Assembly (NCBI RefSeq): GCF_036370855.1
Contig: NC_088105.1
Location: 11,661,619-11,725,618, forward strand
DNA: 64,000 bases
Reading direction: 5' to 3'
Source: Dromaius novaehollandiae
Lineage: Eukaryota; Chordata; Aves; Casuariiformes; Dromaiidae
The position numbers and the translations under genes were made by a program. Positions 1 through 12,300 of this stretch are shown here, piece after piece. Under the pieces are notes generated by a model. It was given only the letters and a program-made list of their open reading frames with translations, did not search any database and was not told where the DNA came from. The first letter of the stretch is position 1. Each line of letters opens with the position of its first letter.

Positions 1-99
1 TTCTCCCCGAGCAGCTCGCGGGTGCCCGGAGCGCGGGAGACAGGGCCGCGCCCGCAGCCCGGAGGCGCCTCCGCTGCTCCCGGGAGCAGCCTCTCCCCG

Positions 100-214
100 G
101 CCGCGGGCGCGCCGGAAGTGCCGCGCGGGCCGCAGAGGAAGTGACGGCGGGGCGGGGGCGGCGCCCGCCGGATTCAAGCGGCTGGCGGCGCGGCCGTTGG
201 CGGCGGCGGGCGCC
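100..214 (+). promoter_or_regulatory. NUF2: NUF2 core promoter / 5' UTR
   Basis: There is no TATA box. Visible elements are an ETS-type CCGGAAGTG at 112-120, a second ETS-like GAGGAAGTGACG near 135-145 and an Sp1-type GC box at about 149-159. A TTCAAG at 173-178 reads CTTGAA on the other strand, one base from the cell-cycle homology region TTTGAA. No CCAAT box is seen. The start site is inferred to lie between about 150 and 200. Which elements are used is inference; mammalian NUF2 is a late cell-cycle gene. Confidence 0.6.
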
Positions 215-337
215 ATGGAGGTGCTGACCTTCCCCCGCTACAGCCCCGGCGACATTGTCGCCGCCCTGCGCGGCCACGTGCTGTCCGGCTCCGAGGCCCG
301 GGCCCTGGCCAAGGGCGACCTGTTCCCCGCCCCCAAG
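215..337 (+). CDS. NUF2: NUF2 exon 1 (coding part)
   Basis: 41 codons starting [20 protein letters not shown] and ending LFPAPK, followed by donor AAG|gtgcgc. It encodes the first helices of the CH domain. Ends in phase 0. Confidence 0.95.
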
Positions 338-3300
338 GTGCGCGTGTGCGCGAGCGGCGGGGAGCGCGGCCGGGCCGGGTCGAGGTGGCGGTGGTGGCGG
401 TGGCGGCGGCGGCGGCGGGAGGGGACGCGCCGCGTCGCGCCCGAGCTTCGGGGGCCTCTGCTCGTCTCTGGGCTCCGCGGGAGCTGGGCGAAAGCAGCCG
501 CTGGGGCTGGCGCAGCCCCGCAGCTTCCCCAGCACGGGCTGGACCGAGCCTCGTAAGCGGAGCCGGCAAAATAGCGCTGTAGGCGAAGAACTTGTTGGCC
601 CACAGTGTTGGGTTCCCCCCCTGCCCCTTTTCCTTTTAACAGTGTGGTGAAGTGCCTTACTGTGCCCTGGAGTGACTGTGTCTGTGACTTCTGGTAGATT
701 TTGGCGTCACTTGGTTTGAAAGCTGCTCAGTGAGGAGGAAGAAATTGAAATACAGGGCACAGACATGGCAGTTAGGTCGCCAGCTGCTCTGAGGTGATTC
801 CTGCCTTTTGTAATATAGAATGCAATGGGCTACTACTGCTAGTACTGCAAAGCATTGGGAAGCAGTCCTTCTCTGTTTTTGGGAGTTGGTGTGTTGAAGG
901 CAGACCTGCTTTTGTGGTGTAGTCTGGGAGCCCTGAATAATGAAGATGAGATGTTCCTGTGTGTCCTTCCTCTTGCAGCCTGAAGTCTTACACATGATTT
1001 TCATGAGAATCCTGCAGAAGGTCTATGGAATCCGCCTGGAGCATTTCTACATGGTAGGTTTGTACCTCTTGTGTACCCCAGGTATAATGGAATGTGTGAG
1101 GCAACTAATAAGTATTGGCCCTACTAGTTCAATGTTGAAGTTCTGCCCTTTTTTGTATATTCTGAGGTGAGTGGTGCACTGCAAGTTTTGTACTGCCTTG
1201 CATATGGTAACTGAATGAGCAGGAGCTTAGAAATCCTGCCTGTGTTGCAGAAAACTTGGGGTGTTCGAGCCGCTTTATAGCGTGGGGATTTGCAGCATCT
1301 ATGTTAAGGGAATCACCTGCTTTGTTTATGGAGGCAGGAACGTGAGTGTATTGGTGTAGCACAGTCATTGCGGTGGGTTGTTGACTGGAGGCCCCTTTGA
1401 GCGGTGAGTGTCATCTGTGCCTGGACTGTTGCTGTGGTGCTGCTGACTGCATCTGTGAATCTGCTTTGATGCTCACTGTTGCTTGGAAAGGTAGCTTCAG
1501 CTCGAGGCACTTCTTGAAAGAGTGGGTTTTGGGGTGTGCTGAATCTGAGTTTCTTCTCTCTTTTTCCTGGAGAGGAGACTGTTTTTTCTGATATGAGAGC
1601 TAGTAGTGGGCATCAAGAGAAGCCTGCTACCACTGTAGGCTGTGAAGCAGCACTCTTTGGAGAGCCCTCTCCTTTTGTGTTTAAGCTGTGGAGCTCCTTG
1701 CTACAAGGGGCGGCAGGTGCCAGAAAAGTAGCTAAGTTCTTGGAGAGGCTGGACAAGCTTATGGAAGGGGAAACCGTTCCAGGGCAATTAAATCCAAAGA
1801 TACCGCTTTCTGGCCTAGAAAGTTCCTGAGCTACCAGTGGCTGGGTATCTACTCCTTCCTTTTTTGTTTTGCTATTTTAGGTTTGTTCCTCTTGGGGGTG
1901 CGGGAGGTTCTTTCTGCATTCCTGCCTTCTCCAGGCCTCTGCCTTTGACCGTGGTGGGAGCAGGGTGCCAGTTTAAATGGACCATTAGACTGGTCTAGAA
2001 TGGAAAGGAATTCTGTTTTTAGTGTTTGGTCAACCCCACCTCTCCATTTGCTGAGTAGAATTGGAGGGGAAGTGTGGTGGATGGCCTGGGTAAACTGATG
2101 CCGTGTTGATGTGATACGCAATGTATCTTCTGTCTCTGTTCTGCAAGAAGTAATTGCTGAAAGCCAGGAGAAATAGTAGTCTCATGCTATTTTTGGATAA
2201 ATTGAAAGGCAAAATCATATGTGCCTGTGATAACTCAGTTATTCACACACAGTAACATTAACTGGGTTATTGTATATAGCTTTTTAAGAAGCTTTGGGCA
2301 TTAGGAAAGGGGACAATGTACTACTTCATCCTCTTTCTGCATACTTCATAAAGCAGTTAGGCATTGCTATTTTGGAGTATCTAAAATAATAGGTACTCTT
2401 CTTCCTGCTGTCAGGCATGTAATGCAGCGACTGTTGTTATCCACCAATCTTAAACAAATTAAAGCAATTGGTTTAGATTGAGTTCCAAAATCTGTCATGT
2501 TGCTGCTTTATTTATTGTAGTCTTTTTATATTTTGACTCGCCAAAAGTGATACTTAAGGTAGTCTGCTAGTAGAAGCGATGGCAGCCTTCAGCCTCTGTT
2601 ATAGTTGAGCTGTGAGTCAGTTCACAAAAAACGTAGTGCAAGCAAGTTAATGTGCTTGACGATAGAAAAAGAACTAGGATTGATGATGTTCTGGAGGTGA
2701 GATGAATTACTCCTATTGCCAAGTGGTTTGTGTTTGTATTCGGACTTTAGTTCAACTCTGAAGTGTGGCTTGCGTGCATGAAACCCGTTATTGCCATGGC
2801 ACGCTGTCTCCTTACAGTTCACTGCATTTCTTTGCTTGGAGAGGGAGGGATTTTAAGTTGAAATATGCAGGATGTACATCAGTGAGCAGTTTTTGCTTCT
2901 AGATGGTGTTGTCTAGGGAGGATTTTTCCAATGGCTTCATTTTTCAGTCTCTGAAAAAAATCCTAGGATATTTCTTCCTAGGTGGTTTTTGCTACTCAGT
3001 GATGACTACGTAGGTGTTTGGGGGTTTTTTTTGTGGGGGGGGGGGGAGAGGGGGAGGAGGCTACCTCATTGTTTGAGTTTACTAGAGAGAAGATCCATGT
3101 CCCACAGATGGAGCCTCACTAACTTGCGTTCCTCAGGAGTGTGAATACCATTTGTGTATTTAACCTGTCTGAATGATTTTTTGTTGTGGAAACAAACCTA
3201 CATATATGCTTATAAATATGCCGTGCTTAGGTATTCACTCTGCTCTCTTTACTGTTTAGATGCCTGTCAACGTTGATATAATGTATCCACAAATATTTGA

Positions 3301-6300
3301 AGGCTTTCTACCTGTTTGTAACTTGTATATTCACATGTAAGTACAAGAGTTTGTATCTGTTCAGTTATTATTTCTTGTAAAGTTTCAGTTTAGAGGTAAT
3401 GGGGCTTTTTTATACCTTTGAGCTGGTGGTGGTTCTGCTGTTCTCTAGCTTTGAGCAAAATAAAATTTGTAGATGAGCAAGAGGCAGCAAGGCTGTAACA
3501 GAATAAAATTCTTGGCAGCTGTCTTTTGTCTAAATAAATGTGTTAGCTTTACTGTGATGACTAGGAGGCTGGATTAGTGACTTAATTTGGGGGTTGGGGG
3601 TGGGGGGAAGGCAAGTTGGAGCACATAGCTGTGCTCTGAATGGCCAGTGGTTCATCATCATAACAGGTACTTAAGGTACCTAGTACTTATCCCTTTTTGA
3701 GGATGTGAACTTGCTCTGAATTCTAGATACCTTTGTTGCAATGATGTGAGTGTTAGACTTTAAGCTTCTTTTCAGTCGTAAGGAGAGAATGGACTCAGTT
3801 AAGCGAAGGAGTTTGCTAAAGCTTAACTAAGCTGAAATCTTGTTCTGTAGAAGCCTACTTTGTTTATCCCTGTGAAATACTGTAAGACTACAGAGTTTTT
3901 AACACTAACCTGTATATGCAGTCCTACTGTGTTAGTCTCCTGGAATGACTACTTGTGCGCTTACCATACTTGGGCTCTGGGGTAAGGGGACCATGTCTAT
4001 TTTCAGTGAACATCTATAGCACGAAAACCGTGTGATGGTCACTGCAGATGAGTCTGTGTTTTGTTTCCTTGCAGGGAGCGCTTTCTTCCGGTGTGCCGTG
4101 TTAATGATTTTCAAATTGCTGATGTTATAAACCCAAGTAAGCAAATGCTTGTGATCCTCCATGTCCTTTTTGGGGTGTGGGGGGGGGATTGGGGTGGTGT
4201 CACTTGATATCCAGGTTGCTTTCTTCCCCACTTGGCATAGTCAGATGGGTGTCTAGTATTCAGAATTGTCCCTGGCTACCAGCTACTCTTCTCATCCTTG
4301 CTGTGGCCTTTAGACAAGCTGGTTCAAATGAGCAGTTCCTCACCTTATTCCTTATGTAGGCTAATCCAGTTAAATTATTTGTGTGGGGAGTTTTGAGTGT
4401 TACAAGTCTATCCTACTACTAGTCTGGAGATCAAACTGTGACGCTCTTGAAATGGTGTAAAAATACATGGCAGTGAAAATTATCCTGAAAACTCTGGAGT
4501 TCTATATGGATTTCTTACACAAATACCTCTGTAGGAAACTGTTGAATTTTTAAATTTGCTCTTCTGTCTTTCTGATTCCCAGCTGTGGATATTCTGGTAT
4601 GACAGACAACTTAAAAAAGGCTATTTTGCAGAACTCTTTCACTTCTGGGTCTGTCTTGTCTAAGACATTTGAGACCTTTTTAATCATCTTCTTCAAAGTT
4701 TGATTGGAATAGAGCCAGAGAGTCCCCATAGTTCAAGCAGTTATTTTCAATTAGCCTGATAGTTACAGTGGTTTTCTGTCTTCAGAGTTTTATTGGAGAT
4801 TGATGCTTTCTCCCTGTTTTTTTTTTGTTTGTTTGTTTTAATATGAGCCTGTATTTTAAGTCTTTCCCCTAGATGCCTGTTTCTATTTGTTAAATTGTGT
4901 AGAACCATTGAGGCACTGTAAGTTCATAGCTTGGTGCTAGTCTTTATGTAGTTTGTGAAAGTTTTGCCTGTTACTGATGGAGAGGCAGAGAAAGACAAAC
5001 CCTGTTTTTGTAATTTTTGTCTCTTTGAATTATACTTTGACCAACTTTTTCTAAGCAATTGTAATGCGTGTGGACACCAAAATAGTGATGGCTTGCAATT
5101 CCAATTTCAGAAGCAAAGAGGACAGCTCGTTTCTTGAGTGGCATTCTCAACTTTATACATTTCAGAGAATCACGTCGTGGAGTCTACTTGGAATTACAGT
5201 CGAACTATGTAAGATTAGGTGCCATGTTACTCCTGATACTTGCTTAAATATAACTAATATTAACCTACGTCTGAGAGCATAGAGGTTGTGTTTTTTAACT
5301 GCTTGTTTAAAAAATATGTTGGAGTCTTCAGTGTAGCCACATAATATATGAAGGTGCCAGTTTAATATAGGTGAAACTTAGTATACTACTACATTACAGG
5401 TTATGAGCAAACATGGCTACTGTAAAAGTTTTAAGGAAGAAATTTTGAAATGCCCTTAAGGAAAGAAGCATGTTAGTTCAGAACTTTCTTTTAATTCCAG
5501 GCCGCTTCAGCTCTGTGAGAAAGAAATGTGGCTATGTAAAGAGCAGTTGGGCTTGTTGATGTAAAGGTTTCTATATGGTATGATAGCCAAATTACTACTT
5601 AAGCAGTATCATCTGAGTTTTTTTCTGGTAACTTATTTAATAGTTGAACCTGAGAAGTGGAGATTTGGACACCTTGAATCATTTTTAGAAATGGCAAATC
5701 TAACAGTCATTGGACTGAATCTAAAACTGCCAGTAGTTACTTTTTGGAATATCTCAGTGGTATAGAGATGGTGTGTTTCAAGTGAAATACATGATTAGCA
5801 GAGCTCTGAGAGAACCCAAAATGTAAACCATATTCCCCCAAGATAAAAACATCTCCACATAATTAATTTGCAGAAATCGGCTATGGAGAAACTACAACAA
5901 CTAGAGACAGCAAATCAAGAGGCAGCAGTGAAGCTGGAGAAGCTGAAGTGAGTATGAGGAGAAGGAGCTGAGATGCACTAACTGCCTTGGCTAGTTCTGC
6001 TGTTCCCTGAGCATGTGTGGGGTGTCTAACTAGGAACTGACTAGCTGAGCTGTGTGGTTTGACAGAACTGACTGATAACAAGAGACTTCTCTAAACTTGA
6101 TCTAGGTGTTGGACAGCCCAACCAGTGTTCAGAAGTGGTCGTTGCACCCCCTGCCCCCCAATCTGTTGCAGATAAAGTAAAAGTTTCTCTTGGACTAGAA
6201 GAAAAATACTTGCTTTCAGTAATATGTGTGAGTTTTTGTGGGTGTGACTAGTTTACTGTGAAGGGCGGACTCTAATTGTGTAGAGGCAATAAGTTGAGAC

Positions 6301-9300
6301 AGTAGTTAATTTTGTTTAATGACAGTGAAACATATCTTGCTTTCCTCAAAGTTTTCTTTCAAATTGTGTAGCTGCTTTTCCTCACCTCATCACGTGTCCA
6401 CATTGTGTGCACCCACGTGCTTTGTAACTTGGCTCTCAAAGCGGAGTAATATTTTTGTACTTAGGACTATTCCTCAAAGTCTGTTTAGGAGTCTTTAATG
6501 CGGGCAGACTCAACTTCTCTTTTGGCACTTGACTGACTGCTGTTTAGCCTCCTTGGGAAGCAAGCCAGGAAGTACAAAGCTGTTTCCGTTGGGTTGCACT
6601 CTGTTATAGAACAGGCTTTTCTGGTGTTAGGCTAGAAGAGCTGTTGTCAGAAAATAAAAATATTACTTTGAGAGTGCATGGTTGCTTTGAGAGGATGCTT
6701 TATTTTGTACCTTGGAGACTGTGGTGGAACTTTCTTGGCTGATTTAGTATTTTAGTGACATGTCTCTATCTCTTACATAGCTGTAGAAGGTTTTAACTCA
6801 AGAGTGGTAAATTTGTCTTAATTATTAGGCATGCTTTTCCCCTTCTCAGTTTGAGGCTATTTAGTGCTGCTGTCCACGTCTTTGTGCTGACAAGTTTTAT
6901 TTTGCTCATAGATAGTCGGTTGAAGAGATGGTTACTTCCCTAGACTGCTTCCAAAACAAAATGAGTTTCTTCCTTAATAGCTTTTCTTGGTATACGCTAG
7001 ACAGGAGGCTTTCCAGCTAGCTATAGGGTCTACCCTAATATAAGCTGTTTCTATGGCAAATACTATTATGCAAACTTTGTAAATCCAAATCACTACATAA
7101 GTTGGCAGAAGTGGTGTTCTTTTGTGCTTGTCTTTATTTGACATTATCTTTTAAATCTGTAATTCCCTCTCTTATTTTCGTACCAATTCTGTCTAAAACA
7201 GCTCTTTAAATTAGCTACAAAATCTTCTAAGCCAAGCAACAGAAGTTATTAATTTGAGACCATCTTTCTCTGATCATCTAAGCTGTTGAGTATTAATTCT
7301 TTTGAGTGATTGTTTTATCCTCTATCGACCTCACTGAAACTGTCGAATATCTTTTTTTTTTCCTTTTTTTAGCACTGTTCCAGTAGAACAGCAAGCGGAG
7401 TTCAGGCAGTTGTCTGATGACATTCAGGAATTGCAGCAACTGCTAAACCACGACTATCGTCGGAAAACAGTATGCTCTCTTTACCTATTTCTCTGGAATA
7501 CTGCCATAGCTTCTGATCATGGATGTTCCTTATTTCTGCTTTTTGTTTTGGTTTGTTTTGTCTCCCTCCCCCTACTTCTATGAAGGATGAAGAGGACTTT
7601 TTTGATTTAAAACAAAAAAAGTCATTACAACACCATATCCTTTTTAATCCCTACCATTAACTCTTTGTTTACCTGTAAGGAATATGAAACATGCTTGGAA
7701 TCAGACTTAGGGTATTCTGCTCTTTCTTTTTGGAATACATTGTTGTGATGAATTGAGAGATACGTATCATTTTTAACAATAAAACAGGTGTGTTTTCCCG
7801 TTAAATTTTTGTTTTGTCTTGAAATTGAATTTGAAGGATTAAATCAGAACTGAGGGTGAGCTATGTTGGGAAGTAAGCTGAGGCCTAAGAAGGGTTACCA
7901 AGGAAATCCCCTTGAAAAAGAGCAGAGGTGGTGCTGGTAGGGAAGAGTGATGCTTTCCAGGAGTGGCAGCTTTCCTCTAGGTCTCATAGGTAACCTTTCC
8001 AGCCACTTTAGAGAGAAAAAAAAAATCTGTTTAGTATTTTTTGGGTGCTACTTTAAGCCATGTCTCTGGTATGAATATTAACCATGTTTCACCTGTTTAT
8101 TACTGGGGACTGTATGTGTTAATGTAGGTCTTCTCAAAGTAAAAACAATGCCTCTGGCAAAGAAGGTCGTGCATGTGTGAGTGCGTGTAACAAACTGCCA
8201 GGGCTGATAAGAATAGAGGAAGGGAAATGGCACCAGTGTTTGCTGGTTGGGATGGAGCTGGGACGTGAAGCATGACATGGAACCATGCTGAGAAGGTTTT
8301 GGTGTGGTAGTGCAGAGAAGGGAGCTGAGAGCAGTACGTGGTACAGAAGTAGCTGTTTTGGCTTTTGGGAGCTATGGGCTCTGTTCTTGTTTTCTGCTCT
8401 ACCTGCCCACTCTGGGGAGAGCCTTCCTAAGTTGCTGCCATCTCTCATCCCTGTTCCAAGTTACCTACTGCTGCCTGCATCCCTGGTGCTCCCAGTGGCT
8501 TTTCAACAATGCTCTCCCTCCCTGTATTTTAAGTTTTTATGGACTGCTATTTTGTCTGCTAGTTGTGGCACTCCAAAGAAACCATCAGAGAGATCTAAAT
8601 AGCAATGAGGTGTGCTACATTAATTGTGGCTAGCATCTGGAAGATTAGCTTGGTGTAATGTAGCTCTTCCCCTGAAAGAGTCTTAAACCACACTAGGGCA
8701 ATCGTCTCTTCTGTAGACAGATCTGTAGTAGAAGAGAAAAGGAGGTAGTAGTTGTAGAGATGTTCCTATTCTAAGTTTGTTGCTTTTTTTTCTTTGCTAG
8801 ACAGCTTTGCAAGAAGTGATCTCACAAAAAAAGTCAGATATTGCAGAAAGGACCCGAAAACTGGTAAGTGTACCTTGATATACGCTGTAGTTTACGTTCC
8901 AGTTCAGCTAATTGATCATCTTTCTCTCTTTTAAGAACAGGTTATTCTTGGAGCTAGGTAATATGATAGTTCAGGAGGTGATTTTTAGCTTTTAAAAAAA
9001 CTGTTTCAGCTTCACTTTTCCCACAGAAACTTTACTGCAGTGGGTTGTTTTGTTGTGAACTTACAAATGCATGTCTCTGCAGCTTAAAGCTCTGTTTGTT
9101 CAGGAGGCTGATCTGTTAATGGGCAACAAATCTGGGCTTCTAGGAAGCTATAGACTTGCCTTACATACACAGAATGGCTAATGTGGGTATACACTGACCT
9201 GATGGGGGAGAAGTTGTGAGTTTGAGAGATTGCCCAGGAAGTGTGGTGCTCTTCTACTAAGATGGTACAGCTGGCTTTGAAACTCTGCAGTGGTTTCCTG

Positions 9301-12300
9301 AGTTGCCCTAAGAGAGGCATCCTGAAGGAGAGAGCTGCTAGCCACATGTATTAGCTGGCAGGCTTTTTGTGGAATGCTAGTTAAATACTCTTCTTGCAAC
9401 TTAGTACTGCACCACTGTAAGCATGTTCAGGGAGAAAAATAGGGTGTTAATTGTTTTGCTTGTGAATGTTAGCACTATTTAGAGTAATTTTTGTTTCTAA
9501 AGCAAATTTCCTAATGAGGAATGGGATACAGCAGGGAAAAACCTGTCTAGTCATAAGATTCTGGTAAACTGTGTGTCACAACTTTGCTTCGATTGCTCAT
9601 AGCAAAAGTGTTTGTTTTAACTAGAATGAGCTCAAAGTGACAATGGCTACTTTGAAAGAAGAACAAGAGCAGCTGAAATCAAAAATTGTAGAGAGTCCAG
9701 AGGAACTGAAAAATTACAAAGAGGTCATGAAAGAAACTGTTAAGAAACTCAAGAAAGCAAAGGTGAGATTTTTTTTTTCCTTTATCTGCACAAGAAGGCA
9801 GTCTGTCAGAGAAAGCACATGGTTCTTGCTGAACTCTTCTCTTGGACTGATACTGGTTTATATTTCTAGTCAAAAATCGGCAGTATGGTGGTTAGCCTGG
9901 AATTATTCTTCATCACAGCTTCAGAGAAAACCGAAGCTTATTTCCATTGGATCATTGTATGTTGTCTTGTGGTTTTTTTTTTTTTTTTTTTTTTTTTTCC
10001 CTCTCCAGAAAAACAGGCTTGCAGTCACTGGTGCCTTGTGTCTAATGAATAATTGTTTATTTGCAAAACTAGGTGTAGAACTCCTTAATCCTTTCTACCT
10101 GCCTAGCTGCCTGCTCTCAGGAGGTGACATTATTTTGGCAGCTCACAAATATTCTGGACTTCAGAACAGATGCTTCATGTGACCTGTGTTCTCACTTGCT
10201 ATTTCTGTAATTTATGGCTGTTTCTACTAGTACGCTGAATATTTTCTTGAGTTCTCTTCCTAGCTTGTGCTTTTTTTCATAGCAATGTCCAATCTTTAAA
10301 TGTTTGCTGTTCATGGCTGCTCATACATCAGTGAAACTTGCCCAACTTTCTCTCCCTAGGTATTTTTGTTCCAAGAGATGGAACTTTTATTGCTATAATT
10401 CCAGACATCTGCTTTTTGTCTCATGTAACTACTGTTTTATCAGTACAGAATTTCTCCACTGTATAATATTTTTTTTCTGTCCTTATAGCTTTTGTAACAA
10501 TTTGGTTAGTTCAGTGTAAAACACCCTCATGTCACTTTTCTTTTCTTTTTTAGCCTCTCCAGAATAAATGCTTTTGTTTGTAAACTGAAAACCTCATTTT
10601 GGCAACAAACAACTGTGTTTCTTAGTTCCCATGTTCATTAGACAACGAGGGAATGGGTACAAAAGTCAATATGCATTAATACCAGTACAAAATAACCTCC
10701 AACCCTCAAAGCTGTTTCTGTTAACCGTTGTGTGTGCTTTTTTGTTTTGTTTTTGTTTAGCAAGAGGTTATAGAGAAATATGAAAGTTATCGAGACCTAG
10801 TTGAGATTCTGCCATCGTGCCAATTAGAGGTGCAGTTATACCAAAAGAAAATGGAAAGACAGGGAGCAAATGTGGAGAGGCTGGCCAGTGTACTATCAGA
10901 GGTTTGTATTACAAAAAAATCTGTCTAGTTAAGGGGAATTTAATGTCAAAGCAAGACAGGTGATCATCTTTAAACATCTCTATTCTGAAAGTTCCCATCT
11001 CACCTCTGCTCCAAAAAGAAAGAATTCTGATAACTTCAAAATTTCAGTTTGAGAAACATCAATAAAACATACCTGTTGCTTTGCTGCACATCACTAACTA
11101 ATGTACTGTTGACCACCTTTAATAGTCAAAGTCCCTGTTGCCATATAAACTTGACCTAAAATAGTTTGGACTGTCTTAGGGTTGTTGGTAGAAAATGATG
11201 GAGGAGGAGGAAAATGTGAGGTTTAGTCTCTTCTGCCTATAGTGTAGAAACTAAGAGCAAAAATTACTACTTCAAGGACAGTCATGTCTTAAATGTGTCT
11301 AATTTTATTTGATATTACCAAGCCAGCCTTTTGCTGGTGAAATGTTTGTCACAATATAGTACCTTGCTAATTACTATTCAGTTTTGGGAAAATGCAATTA
11401 AGATTTGAAAAATGATATGTAAACTTTCTGGTTATTTGTACAGCATATGTTCAATTATTTTTGACTAAGAGCTATAGCAGAATGTAGTAGCTTCTGTAAG
11501 TCATACTAATTGATGTGATCTTAACCATTCAGATGTATTTCATACAGGATAAAGATTAGGGAACTTGGATTTTATAGGAAGAATTAATTAGCAATCGGAT
11601 CTTTTAAAAAAGTAGGAGGCCAGCTCTAATTTTAGTAAACTTCTAATAGGGTATATTGCCTTAACACTTTTCCCTATTCTTTCCCCCCCCCCCCCCCCCC
11701 CAATGCTTTTTACATACTCTAGGTCAGAAATCTAGAGGACCAGTTTGAGAGTGCTCAGATAGAGCTGAAAAAGGGGAAGACAGATGAAATGTCCTTAAAG
11801 AGACTGGTCACTGCAAAGCAGGAGAAGCTATCTACAGCTGAAATAAGGATAAAAAAGAAGCGTGAAGATGTCGAACAATATAAGCACACTGTATTTGAGT
11901 ATGGATGAGTTGACATTTCTGCCTGATGCTACTTACTATCTTGGTTCTGTGCTACCAAAGTTCATGTCTGGTACAAACATAGCTTAGCAGTAAGAAGAAA
12001 ATGAGTGATGTGGGATAGCTTTGTGTGAAGACCAGTAACGCTGTAGGCAGGGACCTGGGGTCTCAAATCAATAATTGCAATGTGACTTGACAGCAATTCT
12101 TCTATTGGATTACTAATTTAATTTATAGTGCTTATTCTTGATTCTTTTATCTTCTTAAAGAGAATGTCACATTGGGATAATTTTCCAACTTATCAGACTT
12201 CAACAAAGCCCCATTTGCCTTTCATGAATTTTTCATAATTTCCCTTGCCACTTTTGCTCATTATCAAAGATGTTCAAGACCCATGGGGAAATGGGGCTTG

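Larger units (their letters stand above)
1..520. other. CpG island over the NUF2 5' end
   Basis: The first ~500 bases are strongly GC-rich with dense CpG, unlike the AT-leaning sequence that follows from about 560. The island covers the promoter, exon 1 and the start of intron 1. A GGN/GGC-rich simple stretch lies at about 380-420. Such islands mark promoters of constitutive and cell-cycle genes in vertebrates. Open frames found on both strands here reflect low stop-codon density, not extra genes. Confidence 0.85.

Noticed and set aside
174..650. Overlapping open frames of up to 131 codons on both strands at the window start
   Set aside because: They lie in the CpG island, where stop codons are rare, are R/A/G/P-rich, and overlap NUF2 exon 1 and its splice donor.
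8134..8633. Frames of 104-109 codons on both strands in NUF2 intron 7
   Set aside because: Overlapping on both strands, no family likeness, within an intron with normal splice sites either side.
9637..10182. 181-codon frame continuing from NUF2 exon 9
   Set aside because: Only the part to 9762 is NUF2-like. The rest runs past a consensus donor, includes T26 (poly-Phe) and is intron.
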